From: SAR92 clade bacterium H921
Lineage (GTDB): Bacteria; Pseudomonadota; Gammaproteobacteria; Pseudomonadales; Porticoccaceae
Reading direction: 5' to 3'
DNA length: 64,000 bases
Assembly (NCBI GenBank): GCA_025153755.1
Contig: JAOALD010000003.1
Coordinates: 310,001-374,000 of the forward strand
Shown here: positions 37,637-47,122 of the stretch, in pieces
How positions within the stretch are numbered: the stretch's first letter is position 1
How the letters are laid out: every line of letters begins with the position of its first letter
The notes under the pieces: model-generated
Databases searched by the model: none
What the model was told of the DNA's origin: nothing
The model's input: only the letters and a program-made list of their open reading frames with translations
Translations under genes and position numbers: made by a program

Positions 37637-40501
37637 TTAGAAATCATACTCATAAACTTGGCTCGTTTTACGCAACTCAACCACAGTATTATCGGCACTG
37701 ACGTCAGCAGTCCGAACCCACAGTGCTCTGGGTTTGTCGACCAGTAGTCGAGTGTACGCATCCTGCAAAGCTTGAACTGTAACTGCATTGACAGATCTAC
37801 CTAAACGCTCACGAAAATCAAACTGGCGATAACCAAGACTCACAGATTCCATAAAGCGGCTATTCAGCTCAACCAGATTCTTTGGCCTCTCTTGTAGATT
37901 ACTCAACACCGAAGCTCTGTAACGAGCAACATCAGCCTCAGTGAGGGTGTTCACCTTGTCGCCGTAACCAGTTATGAATTGCTCAAACTCTTGCTTTAAG
38001 CGTGCCTCATCAGCTACCGGAGATTGAACCAACATAGTCAACCCGGGCACTCGCATATGGTTACTGGCAAAGGCCGAAACCACATACCCCAATTGCTTCT
38101 CGGTGCGCAAATTATTGTAAAATGGTGACGACAGCATTTCCGCTAGCAAAAGCACTCTCGCACGTTCGTCTAAACTATCCTCATCCCCCTGCAGGTATAG
38201 GGTTACAACTGAGTCAGCATGGTCAATAGGGATCTGAGTCTCGATCGTTGTCTGCCCTAATTTGGCAATACTAATTGGCGCAGAGAATTCCTTGAGCGCT
38301 ACAACATTGGTAACCTGAGCAATTAGTTCCTGGGCATCCATTGCAGTCTGGTTGCCACTTACCAGCATCTCAACAGACATTTGCGCCATTAGCTCCCTGG
38401 AGAAACGCTGTAAATCCGACAAGCTGATCTGCTCTAGTACCGGCCGTTGTTCGAGCGGCGTCCAACTGACGTTAATGATTGAATATAGGCCAGCTATAAC
38501 CTGCCGAAAAGGGTACTCACGCTGGAAGTTTGCCATCTGCCGCAGCCGTGTCTGCTTGAGCCGGTCAAAACGTTGCTGGTCCCATTTAGGCTTAGTAAGG
38601 GCACTAAGAATATCGCCTAGTAGCACTGACTGCTTGTCTGAGTACCCGGCCACAACCACAGAAATACCGCGACTGTTCGCAGTTAAAGAAAAGCTGAGCC
38701 CTGCCTCTGAGGCAGGATAAACCTGTGGTCCGAGTTGATCCTTAATCACATCCAAATATAATTGCGCCGCAGTAAAACCCTCAATCGCCGAGGTTTTATC
38801 ACTAACTAGCTGGGTAATAATGTTTGCCTTGGGAACACCAAAGCCAGTATCAAGTAGTTGCCATGCCCTCACCCCGTCAAGGTCAACTAGCAAATCTGGC
38901 TTGTTATTTCCAGAATCGGGGAGGAGATCTAAGTTTGTCGGTATATAGGGGTTGGGGCTTGGTAGTTTTAAGCCAGCGACCTTTGCTGGCTCTTGCCAGC
39001 GTACTAATACTTTAGGGTCTACAGGCTCTACTGAGAATCGCGCCTGATATCTAAGACTTTCTTGATCTGTATACACCTCTGGCGCTGTCACCATAACAAA
39101 TAAGTTGTCGGCAGTTAGCTGCTCTGCAAGCCATTTGATTAACGAGTTATCGTAATCAGTCATTTGATAGCCAGCTCTGAGAACCTCGCTCACAGGGTAA
39201 TGCTGCATCCGCCCTGCCAGCCCAGATACATACCCCATAGGGTTTTGCTTCTCTTGAAACCGAAAGGCGATATCTGCCATTTTTGCGCGCTCTTGATAAC
39301 GCCAATTCTCAATACCCTCTTCACGAATGAGGGCAATCCAGGCAAATACCATTTCAATTATCTTCTGCTGATGCTCAAAGCCGGTTGGGGTAAGTGCAAT
39401 ATCAATAGAAAATAAGCTACCACCCCGGTCCTCAAGGCCACTTCCGGCACTTAGACCTTCAGCCCAGCCCTTGTTTTTTAGCAACTGCAGTAGACTCCCC
39501 TCGCCTTCATGGCCTATAAGCCCAGCAATATACATTGCTGGCTTTTGACGCCAGTGAGCCGCCATCTTAGGCAACTGAAAAGTCAAACTTAGCTCACGAA
39601 GATCCTTCAGTGGTGCCATATTAATTCTGAGGGGCAACCTTTCAGGTTGAATAAAATGTTCGGCGTGCCCGGACACCTGTGTGTTGTTGTTTTTAATAGG
39701 CGTAAAGCGAGGCCTAACCATGGCTTCGAGTTCATCCAGATTCTCTCGACCCAACACTACGAGTTTCATCAGGTTAGCCGAATAATATTTTTTATACAGA
39801 GCAATCAGGTCATCACGCACTGGGCGATCAACTCTATCGGCCAGTGTTTCTAGGTTGCCAACGGTAAACTTGGCCATGGGATGGACGGCGTCCACTTGCT
39901 CTTGCAGTACATCCCATTGACGACGGCCATCGTCTTTAATCTTTAGTCGGTATTCCGACTCCACTGCATTGCGCTCACGGTCGACATACTTCGCATCGAA
40001 ATTAGGGGTAGAAAAAAACGGTGCAAAACGGTCCAGCGCCTGTTCCAGATAATTAAAATCTATGTCAAAAAAGTAGGTTGTGTTCTCTAACCCAGTCCCC
40101 GCGTTGTGACTGCCACCATGCTCACTGATAAAGGTCTGATAATCACCCGGATTAGGATAACTTTTAGTGCCCAAAAACAGCATGTGCTCAAGAAAATGAA
40201 CCAAGCCTTCACGATCTGTTGGGTTTTGGTAGCTGCCAACATACACATCCAAGGATGCTGCAGCCTTGTCTGTTGTAGGATCAGAAATCAGCAGAACATC
40301 AAGCTGATTATCAAGTTTTATATGACGATACTGTCGTTGATCGTTGGCGCTTTTTATAATTTGCTCAGCAATGGCCCCAGAAGTGCCTGGAGGAACCGCA
40401 GAGCTACAGCCCTGCAACACGAGTAGAATCATTATCAAACCAAAATAGTTACGATTGATATTACCAACGGATTGCAGGCTCAGCAGCTTGTCCCTAAACA
40501 T
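37637..40501 (-). CDS. M16 family zinc protease, lipoprotein (pitrilysin-like)
   Basis: A 954-residue insulinase/pitrilysin-type protease. The inverted zinc motif HFLEH is at residues 102-106, with the distal Glu in ERNAVESEYRLK near 180. The four-domain length matches E. coli protease III (Ptr). Unlike Ptr, the signal peptide ends in lipobox LQGC with Cys32, so the mature protein should be lipid-anchored, probably in the outer membrane because Ser follows the Cys. GGGAGA precedes the ATG. It is 42 bases downstream of the PerM-type permease on the same strand. Confidence 0.9.
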   Translation of the reverse strand: MFRDKLLSLQSVGNINRNYFGLIMILLVLQGCSSAVPPGTSGAIAEQIIKSANDQRQYRHIKLDNQLDVLLISDPTTDKAAASLDVYVGSYQNPTDREGLVHFLEHMLFLGTKSYPNPGDYQTFISEHGGSHNAGTGLENTTYFFDIDFNYLEQALDRFAPFFSTPNFDAKYVDRERNAVESEYRLKIKDDGRRQWDVLQEQVDAVHPMAKFTVGNLETLADRVDRPVRDDLIALYKKYYSANLMKLVVLGRENLDELEAMVRPRFTPIKNNNTQVSGHAEHFIQPERLPLRINMAPLKDLRELSLTFQLPKMAAHWRQKPAMYIAGLIGHEGEGSLLQLLKNKGWAEGLSAGSGLEDRGGSLFSIDIALTPTGFEHQQKIIEMVFAWIALIREEGIENWRYQERAKMADIAFRFQEKQNPMGYVSGLAGRMQHYPVSEVLRAGYQMTDYDNSLIKWLAEQLTADNLFVMVTAPEVYTDQESLRYQARFSVEPVDPKVLVRWQEPAKVAGLKLPSPNPYIPTNLDLLPDSGNNKPDLLVDLDGVRAWQLLDTGFGVPKANIITQLVSDKTSAIEGFTAAQLYLDVIKDQLGPQVYPASEAGLSFSLTANSRGISVVVAGYSDKQSVLLGDILSALTKPKWDQQRFDRLKQTRLRQMANFQREYPFRQVIAGLYSIINVSWTPLEQRPVLEQISLSDLQRFSRELMAQMSVEMLVSGNQTAMDAQELIAQVTNVVALKEFSAPISIAKLGQTTIETQIPIDHADSVVTLYLQGDEDSLDERARVLLLAEMLSSPFYNNLRTEKQLGYVVSAFASNHMRVPGLTMLVQSPVADEARLKQEFEQFITGYGDKVNTLTEADVARYRASVLSNLQERPKNLVELNSRFMESVSLGYRQFDFRERLGRSVNAVTVQALQDAYTRLLVDKPRALWVRTADVSADNTVVELRKTSQVYEYDF

Positions 40502-40543
40502 TAATGTCTCCCTTATAAATTATTTATTTAGACACCCAGGTCT

Positions 40544-41635
40544 TTATTCAGTCGCTGAATCAAGCTCAGCATTATTGACTTGGGTATCTCCATGGCGCGG
40601 CCAAGCGTTATATATAGCCTTGACCAATGTCGCTAGAGGTATAGCGAAAAAAACCCCCCAAAAACCCCAGATACCACCGAAGAAAAGCACAGCGATAATA
40701 ATCGCTACAGGGTGTAGGTTGACCACCTCGGAAAATAGCAACGGCACTAACACATTGCCATCAAGAAATTGAATTAGGCCATAGACCATAAATAGCCAGA
40801 AAAAGTCCCCAGAATAGCCCCACTGCACATAGCCGACCAGCAACACTGGAATGGTTACCACCGTTGCACCAATATAGGGGATGAGTACAGACAGCCCTAC
40901 CAACAGGGCTAAAAGCGCTGCGTAATTAAGGCCCAGCAATAAAAACGCGACAAAAGCGACTGTACCAACAATTAAAATTTCAATGGCTTTACCGCGCACG
41001 TAGTTAGCGAACTGTATATCCATCTCAGACCAAATAGTGGTCATAACAGTTCGTTCCTTCGGTAGCATATTACTCAAAAACCCTATGAGTATATCCTTAT
41101 CCTTGAGCATAAATAATACAAGTAAGGGTACAAGAAATAAGTAGATCATAATAGCTAGCAATCCAGGAAAGCTGCTAAGAGACAACGATAAAACTTGCTC
41201 AGCCAAATTCGCCATTTCCTGGGATACTCGGCCCCAGATCATTTGAAATTGGTCAGGTGTAATATAGTCACTGTATTTGTCTGGCCAGGTAACTGCAAGC
41301 TCTCTCAACTTACCAACCATATTGGGCAATTCGCCCAATAGCAGTGATGTTTGGCGCCCAACGATCGGTATTAAGATCACCAGTACGGCGATAAAACCAA
41401 GCACAAAAAGTAGATAGGTTGCCATGATTGCAAGAATCCGTGACAGGCCGTAGCGACGCAACGTGTTGACCAGACCCTGAAGTAAAAAGGCCAAAATTAG
41501 GGCAGTAAACACTGGCCCGAGAACCGTACCCAGGGTCGCCATGACAACCAGTGATACTAGCAGAATCACTGTAAGCAACACTGCCTCTTCATTGCCAAAA
41601 TACTGCTCAAACCATTTTTGAATCACTTGCTTCAT
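40544..41635 (-). CDS. AI-2E family transporter (PerM-like)
   Basis: An integral membrane protein of 363 residues from the AI-2 exporter/PerM family. Hydrophobic helices fill about 15-90 and 150-345, with a long polar loop in between, and the motif region LVGLSVLIPYIGATVVTIP (about 241-259) is typical. The family exports autoinducer-2 in some members and acts as a Na+/H+ exchanger in others, so the substrate is open. The ATG follows AGGAAT. It precedes the M16 protease gene in what may be a two-gene operon. Confidence 0.88.
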   Translation of the reverse strand: MKQVIQKWFEQYFGNEEAVLLTVILLVSLVVMATLGTVLGPVFTALILAFLLQGLVNTLRRYGLSRILAIMATYLLFVLGFIAVLVILIPIVGRQTSLLLGELPNMVGKLRELAVTWPDKYSDYITPDQFQMIWGRVSQEMANLAEQVLSLSLSSFPGLLAIMIYLFLVPLLVLFMLKDKDILIGFLSNMLPKERTVMTTIWSEMDIQFANYVRGKAIEILIVGTVAFVAFLLLGLNYAALLALLVGLSVLIPYIGATVVTIPVLLVGYVQWGYSGDFFWLFMVYGLIQFLDGNVLVPLLFSEVVNLHPVAIIIAVLFFGGIWGFWGVFFAIPLATLVKAIYNAWPRHGDTQVNNAELDSATE

Positions 41636-41807
41636 ACATATTCCTTTAAATTTTAGGGGTCGTCTCAGCGGATTTCATTGCGACCCTGCCGCTGTGGTTA
41701 TCTGACCTGAAACTAGCCCATATTTCAACTATCGTACTAATCTCAGTTATCCGTTAAAGTAACAGCCTCGGTAGGTAATGCTCAACTATAGGTAGTCAAG
41801 TACTGTT

Positions 41808-43286
41808 TTGAAAACAACAACTTCCATAAAATGCTTTGGCCTCCAGTATCTGTTTGCGCTAATTGTTATTGGCTTACTTGGATTACTGCCCAGCACCTCC
41901 TCGCTTTCTGCCGATATAGAACTGCCGCTACTTGGTGACAGCACCTCGGGAATTGTCTCCAAACAGCAGGAATACGAACTCGGTCGGCTGTGGCTAAAAA
42001 GCTTTCGCAGTCGCGTGCGTGGGCACGAGGACCCGCTAATGCAGCAATACCTTGAGGAGCTACTATACAATTTGGCGACTCATAGTGACCTTGAGGACCC
42101 GCGACTTGAGCTAATTATCGTCAAAAACCCTTCTATGAATGCCTTCGCGGTTCCCGGCGGGGTAGTTGGCTTTCACACCGGTGTTTTTGCTTTTGCCGAA
42201 AATGAAGACCAGATGACATCCGTACTAGCCCACGAGCTAGCTCACCTTAGTCAGCGGCATTTCGCCCGTCGTATAGAGGCGCAGCGTGCTTCATCTATTT
42301 TTAGTATGGCTGGACTTCTTGCAAGCTTGGTGATTGCTGCAACAGTTGGCGGCGATGCTGGTATGGCGGCCATTAGCTCAACCCAGGCGATGACTCTGCA
42401 AGGCCAGTTGCGCTACAGTCGCTCAAACGAGCAGGAAGCCGATCGCATGGGTATGCAAACTATGAAGCGTGCATCTCGCGACCCCGGAGCCGTTGCAGGT
42501 ATGTTTGAAACCATGCTCAAGGCTACTCGTTACAATGGCACACGACTGCCCGAGTTTTTATTGAGCCACCCAATCACTGAAAAGCGGATTTCTGATGCTC
42601 GAGGTCGAGCCATGGCTGATGCTATGAGACACTATATAATCAATCCAGAGTATTTCCTGATCCAGGCTCGCGCTATTGTAGCCATGGAAAAAGATCCGCG
42701 AAACGCCATTAAAACCTTCCAAGCTAGGCTCGACAATAATGCGCAAAACCCGAATGCAGCTAAATACGGATTAGCTCTGGCTTATATCGAATCTAATCAG
42801 TTTGCTGAAGCTAGAGCCTTATTAACCGAGCTTATTGAAGAGAACCCGGACTCGGTCACTTTTCGGCATGGGGAAATAGAGCTAGATATAGCCAGCGGAA
42901 ATTATAATGATGCACTTGCCAAGCTCGACCAGTTGATCCGTATCAATCCTAACAATTACCCTCTCATGATGCTTAAAGCAGAAGCGCTTTGGCAGAGACA
43001 CAGCTACGAAGACGCTGGAGAAGTTTTCAGTAAGTTATCTAGGATGCGTCCCGAGGACCCTGCAATTTGGTATCAGCTGGCAGAAGTCCGCGGCCTAGCG
43101 GGCAATATATCTGGAGTGCATCAGGCGCGGGCGGAGTACTTTATTTTGGTCGGCGCCTTTGGCAAGGCCAGAGATCAGCTTACCCTTGCAGTAAAACTGG
43201 TCGCTTTGGACTTTAAACGATCAGCCATTATTCGCCAACGTTTAAAAGACATTGCCACTATGGAAGATCGTCTCGAAAAACTGTAA
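41808..43286 (+). CDS. periplasmic M48 metalloprotease with TPR, BepA-like
   Basis: BepA (YfgC) degrades stalled LptD and helps outer-membrane protein assembly. The 492-residue precursor has a signal peptide ending near SLSA (about residue 35), the HExxH zinc site HELAH at 142-146, the third ligand in SNEQEADRMGM near 205, and a C-terminal TPR array from about 285 to the end. E. coli BepA has 487 residues. The start is TTG: an in-frame TAG six codons upstream rules out a longer form, and no ATG lies before the signal sequence. It is the only + strand gene between the GNAT gene and cysI. Confidence 0.88.
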   Translation: MKTTTSIKCFGLQYLFALIVIGLLGLLPSTSSLSADIELPLLGDSTSGIVSKQQEYELGRLWLKSFRSRVRGHEDPLMQQYLEELLYNLATHSDLEDPRLELIIVKNPSMNAFAVPGGVVGFHTGVFAFAENEDQMTSVLAHELAHLSQRHFARRIEAQRASSIFSMAGLLASLVIAATVGGDAGMAAISSTQAMTLQGQLRYSRSNEQEADRMGMQTMKRASRDPGAVAGMFETMLKATRYNGTRLPEFLLSHPITEKRISDARGRAMADAMRHYIINPEYFLIQARAIVAMEKDPRNAIKTFQARLDNNAQNPNAAKYGLALAYIESNQFAEARALLTELIEENPDSVTFRHGEIELDIASGNYNDALAKLDQLIRINPNNYPLMMLKAEALWQRHSYEDAGEVFSKLSRMRPEDPAIWYQLAEVRGLAGNISGVHQARAEYFILVGAFGKARDQLTLAVKLVALDFKRSAIIRQRLKDIATMEDRLEKL

Positions 43287-43574
43287 CTGGCCAGCATAGC
43301 AGAATGGCAACGCACAGCTGTCTAGTGGGAAATCTCAGAGTGCAGCCTTAGTAGCTGGACATTATGCACCTAGGAATATCAGGCTCAGAATAGGCGATCA
43401 AATTATACCTATTAACTCTTGGTCGCAAGATTGAATAACCGTTCTTCAATACTGCTGTGACAGCCTTTAAGAGCGCAATTATTTTAAAGCCCTGACAAGC
43501 TAAAAGTGAGAGGCTGCCAAAAGACTTTTAGAACCCGAGCAGAGCCCAATGCAATACAGTTCTCAGGTTGGTTC

Positions 43575-44639
43575 TCAGGAGGACTTAAAACTCATCATTC
43601 GTCCAAGAGCCGCCATGGCCTGCTCGCCGATTAAGGGGTCGACAGTCACTTGATTGCTATCATTCTCCAGACAGCTAAGTAAATTCTCCAGACTATTCAT
43701 ACCCATCCAAGGGCAGTTAGCGCAGCTTCGGCAGCTAGCCCCCGCTCCACCTGTGGGTGCAATCAAAAGTTCTTTATCTGGCACTGCCTGTTGCATCTTG
43801 TAAAAAATGCCCTGGTCAGTGGCCACAATCATCTGTCTTTGAGGTAGCTTGACTGCCGCAGCAATTAACTGTGAAGTTGAGCCTACACAGTCGGCAATGT
43901 CCACAACCGACTCAGGTGACTCCGGATGAACAAGCACAGCAGCTTCTGGATAAACCTTTTGCAGATCTAAAACACCCTTAGCTTTAAACTCTTCATGAAC
44001 AATGCAACTGCCATTCCAAAGCAACATGTCCGCGCCGGTATTTTTCTGCACATAGGCGCCGAGATACTTGTCCGGTGCCCAGAGAATTTTTTCACCCTGA
44101 CTATCGAGATAATCAATCACATCGACGGCAATACTAGAGGTCACCACCCAATCGGCGCGAGCCTTTACCGCGGCCGAAGTGTTAGCATAGACAACCACGG
44201 TTCGATCAGGATGTTCATCACAAAACGCGGAGAACTCATCTGCGGGACAGCCTACATCCAAGGAACAAGTCGCCTCCAGCGTTGGCATTAACACGCGCTT
44301 TTCTGGCGTCAGGATTTTTGCGGTCTCACCCATAAATCTAACACCGGCAACAACCAGTGTCTGGGCTGGATGATTATTACCAAAACGCGCCATCTCGAGG
44401 CTGTCAGAGACTATACCGCCAGTTTCCTCGGCCAGGGCCTGAATCAAAGGATCAGTGTAATAATGGGCAATAATAACTGCATTTTTTGCGATCAGCTGGG
44501 CCTTGATCTCTACCTGCAGTTCAGCGATACGGTCTTCCTCTATCATTGACTCCGAGGGAATCCGCTGGAGATACTGCTCAACCACCTCACGCTGAGAGGG
44601 GTTTCCTTCAAGCTGAATCTGTGTCGTCGAATCAGACAT
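43575..44639 (-). CDS. nadA: quinolinate synthase A
   Basis: NadA condenses iminoaspartate with dihydroxyacetone phosphate to quinolinate in NAD synthesis, using a 4Fe-4S cluster. The 354 residues match the E. coli enzyme (347). The three cluster Cys are expected in [12 protein letters not shown] (about 120), the [11 protein letters not shown] stretch (about 212), and [16 protein letters not shown] (about 299-314). [20 protein letters not shown] (about 55-74) is the substrate-binding entry. A 38-residue membrane protein gene lies 24 bases upstream on the same strand. Confidence 0.96.
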   Translation of the reverse strand: MSDSTTQIQLEGNPSQREVVEQYLQRIPSESMIEEDRIAELQVEIKAQLIAKNAVIIAHYYTDPLIQALAEETGGIVSDSLEMARFGNNHPAQTLVVAGVRFMGETAKILTPEKRVLMPTLEATCSLDVGCPADEFSAFCDEHPDRTVVVYANTSAAVKARADWVVTSSIAVDVIDYLDSQGEKILWAPDKYLGAYVQKNTGADMLLWNGSCIVHEEFKAKGVLDLQKVYPEAAVLVHPESPESVVDIADCVGSTSQLIAAAVKLPQRQMIVATDQGIFYKMQQAVPDKELLIAPTGGAGASCRSCANCPWMGMNSLENLLSCLENDSNQVTVDPLIGEQAMAALGRMMSFKSS

Positions 44640-44663
44640 AATGCAATAATCTCGCAGTTAAAT

Positions 44664-44780
44664 TTAAAAGGTTGATAACCAGTAGACGATGGCGACTAAA
44701 ACGACCGCCATTATAGCTACCACTGCAATTGCATCAGCGGTTGCATCACCATCTGTATTAGGGTCAATTTGCTTGCTCAT
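44664..44780 (-). CDS. 38-aa single-pass membrane protein upstream of nadA
   Basis: A short gene with a clear ribosome binding site (AGGA eight bases before the ATG at 44780) encodes 38 residues. The N-terminal 15 residues are polar and acidic (MSKQIDPNTDGDATAD), then a hydrophobic helix runs from about residue 17 to 36 and ends WLSTF. The composition and a proper start signal speak for a real small membrane protein. It ends 24 bases before nadA on the same strand and is likely co-transcribed with it. I do not recognise a family or function. A longer + strand frame across the same DNA lacks a start signal and is its shadow. Confidence 0.65.
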   Translation of the reverse strand: MSKQIDPNTDGDATADAIAVVAIMAVVLVAIVYWLSTF

Positions 44781-44965
44781 TTTTACCATCCTGTGTGTAT
44801 TTTTAAAAGCGGGCATTCTACCAACTGAAGTCCGCTCTGTCTCGCTTTCAACCCTATTGGTTATTCCACAAAAGCACAGCTATATAGATAAATAGCCGTT
44901 TAAAATAGTTACCGTTATCGCTATTATAGCCTCCCTAGTTCAGCTGTGCCCAAAAACGGACCTTC

Positions 44966-46630
44966 ATGTATCAATACGACCAATACGATCAAAAAATTGT
45001 TGACGAGCGCGTAGCCCAGTATCGCGACCAAACCAAACGCTTTCTTGCAGGGGCTATTAGTGAGGAGGAATTCTTACCCCTTCGCTTGCAAAATGGGCTC
45101 TATGTCCAGCGCCTAGCCCCTATGCTACGTATTGCAGTGCCCTACGGACTGATGTCGAGTCTGCAGGTGCGCAAAATTGCCGACATAAGCCGTAAATTCG
45201 ATAAGGGTTATGTGCACTTTACGACTCGCCAAAATATTCAATTGAATTGGCCGCAGCTTGAGGAAGTGCCCGACATCTTGGCGGAACTTGCCAAAGTACA
45301 GATGCATGCCATCCAAACAAGTGGCAACTGTATACGCAATACAACAACCGATCAGTTCGCCGGCGTTGCCAGTGACGAAATAGAAGACCCTCGCCCCTGG
45401 TGCGAAATTATTCGCCAGTGGTCTACCCTGCACCCAGAGTTTGCTTTTTTGCCGCGCAAATTCAAAATAGCTGTGTGTGGCTCGGAACAGGATCGCGCTG
45501 CCTTCCTTCTCCATGACATTGGTGTGCAGCTAATTGTAAATGAAGCCGGCGAAACCGGCTTTCGAATATTCGTCGGTGGCGGACTGGGCAGAACGCCAGT
45601 TATTGCCTCGTTGATCAGAGACTTTTTGCCCAAGGAGCATCTGCTGACCTATCTAGATGCTGTCTTGCGTGTCTATAACCGCTATGGCAATCGCGATAAC
45701 AAGTACAAGGCGCGGATCAAAATTCTGGTCAGGGCCTGGACCCCAGAGGTTTTTGCTGAACGAGTAGAAGCCGAATGGCAGCATTTGAAAGATGGTCCAG
45801 CCACACTGAATGGCCATGAAATTGAGAGGGTCAAAGGCTTTTTTACCCTACCTGACTATCGCGCAGTCGATGATAAGGCAGTGCAAACACAGGTAAACGC
45901 CCTAGCTGCAGAGCACAAAGGATTCTCGCGCTGGTTGGATCGTAATGTTAAACCCCAAAAACAACAGGGCTACGCCTGCGTAACTCTTTCATTGAAGCCA
46001 GCTGGCGTCGCCCCCGGCGATGTCACTGATAGGCAATTAGATACTATTGCAGATCTTGCCGACCGCTATTCATTCGGCGAAGTTCGCACTACCCACAACC
46101 AAAATATTGTACTGGCGGATGTGCTGAAATCAGACCTTTTTGAACTCTGGCAAGCGGCCAGGCCCGCTGGTCTAGCAACACCTAATATAGGCACTATAAA
46201 TGACATGATTTGCTGTCCGGGAGGCGATTACTGCTCCCTGGCCAATGCTAAATCAATCCCGGTGGCTGAGGCCATTCAGCGTAAGTTTGATGATCTCGAC
46301 TATGTCTATGACCTAGGCGATCTCGAGCTAAATATCTCGGGCTGCATGAATGCCTGTGGTCATCATCATATTGGTCATATAGGCATACTCGGCGTCGATA
46401 AAAAAGGTGAGGAATGGTACCAAATTCAGCTCGGCGGCAGTGCAGATAAAAATGCCGCTCTAGGCAAGGTGCTAGGACCCTCACTTTCTCGCGATGCAGT
46501 TGTGGACAGCATCGAAACATTACTCGATGTTTATGTTGAGAATCGCCTTGAGCAAGAGAGTTTTTTAAAGACCTACCAGCGCATTGGTCTGGACAAATTC
46601 AAGGAGAGAGTCTATGCACCAGCTTCTTAA
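44966..46630 (+). CDS. cysI: nitrite/sulfite reductase hemoprotein, CysI-type
   Basis: This 554-residue siroheme and 4Fe-4S enzyme reduces sulfite to sulfide for cysteine synthesis. The siroheme/cluster Cys are in CCPGGDYC (about 412-419) and SGCMNACGHHH (about 452-462). The ferrite-reductase repeats are seen as HFTTRQNIQLNW (about 81-92) and VRTTHNQNIVLAD near 373-385. The protein resembles the pseudomonad CysI that pairs with a DUF934 protein rather than the enterobacterial CysIJ. No flavoprotein subunit is nearby, so the electron donor is probably ferredoxin or similar. It overlaps the next gene by 17 bases. Confidence 0.9.
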   Translation: MYQYDQYDQKIVDERVAQYRDQTKRFLAGAISEEEFLPLRLQNGLYVQRLAPMLRIAVPYGLMSSLQVRKIADISRKFDKGYVHFTTRQNIQLNWPQLEEVPDILAELAKVQMHAIQTSGNCIRNTTTDQFAGVASDEIEDPRPWCEIIRQWSTLHPEFAFLPRKFKIAVCGSEQDRAAFLLHDIGVQLIVNEAGETGFRIFVGGGLGRTPVIASLIRDFLPKEHLLTYLDAVLRVYNRYGNRDNKYKARIKILVRAWTPEVFAERVEAEWQHLKDGPATLNGHEIERVKGFFTLPDYRAVDDKAVQTQVNALAAEHKGFSRWLDRNVKPQKQQGYACVTLSLKPAGVAPGDVTDRQLDTIADLADRYSFGEVRTTHNQNIVLADVLKSDLFELWQAARPAGLATPNIGTINDMICCPGGDYCSLANAKSIPVAEAIQRKFDDLDYVYDLGDLELNISGCMNACGHHHIGHIGILGVDKKGEEWYQIQLGGSADKNAALGKVLGPSLSRDAVVDSIETLLDVYVENRLEQESFLKTYQRIGLDKFKERVYAPAS

Positions 46631-47102
46631 AGACGGCGCTGTCGTCAACAATACCTGGCAGTTAATCAGTGCTGATACAGATGATCTTCCCCAAGGGGAT
46701 ATACTTATATCAGTGAGCTGTTGGCAGGCACAGCGACATAATTTGGCCAACCATGCAGGCGCCGTTGGTGTTTGGATAGATAGCAATGAGGAGATTGAAG
46801 CCTTTGTCGCTACTATTTTAGACCTGCCACTAATCGCGATAAACTTCCCCAAGTTTGTTGATGGCCGAGGTTTCTCATTAGCGCGCCTGCTCCGCGATCG
46901 CTATGCATATTCAGGTGAAATACGCGCTATTGGGCAGATAATTCGTGATCAACTATTTCCTATGCAACGCTGTGGCTTTAATGCCTTTGCTTTTGAGACA
47001 GAGTTAGACCTTGTCGAGGCAAGTAAGTCTTTAGGTGATTTCTCAGACGCCTATCAGGTAGCGGTTGATCAGCCCGAACCATTATTTAAAAGACGCGCTT
47101 AA
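46614..47102 (+). CDS. DUF934 family protein associated with sulfite reductase
   Basis: The 162-residue protein is of the DUF934 family that sits beside CysI-type sulfite reductases in pseudomonads. The core GVWIDSNEEIEAF, LIAINFPKFVDGRGFSLARL (about 68-87) and IGQIIRDQLFPMQRCGFNAF (about 99-118) are typical. Its biochemical role is unproven, perhaps as an accessory to electron transfer or assembly. I chose the ATG at 46614, ten codons inside the open frame, because AAGGAGAG lies six bases upstream. This places the start 17 bases before the cysI stop, a coupled overlap. Confidence 0.87.
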   Translation: MHQLLKDGAVVNNTWQLISADTDDLPQGDILISVSCWQAQRHNLANHAGAVGVWIDSNEEIEAFVATILDLPLIAINFPKFVDGRGFSLARLLRDRYAYSGEIRAIGQIIRDQLFPMQRCGFNAFAFETELDLVEASKSLGDFSDAYQVAVDQPEPLFKRRA

Positions 47103-47122
47103 AATCTGATAGAGTTAAGGCT

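Noticed and set aside
43287-43574. Search for a small gene between the BepA-like gene and nadA
   Set aside because: An AGGAGG near 43577 has no start codon at a useful distance, and all frames are short. I see nothing functional in this gap.
44689-44895. 68-codon + strand frame upstream of cysI
   Set aside because: It has no ribosome binding site and overlaps in antisense the 38-residue gene that has a good start signal.
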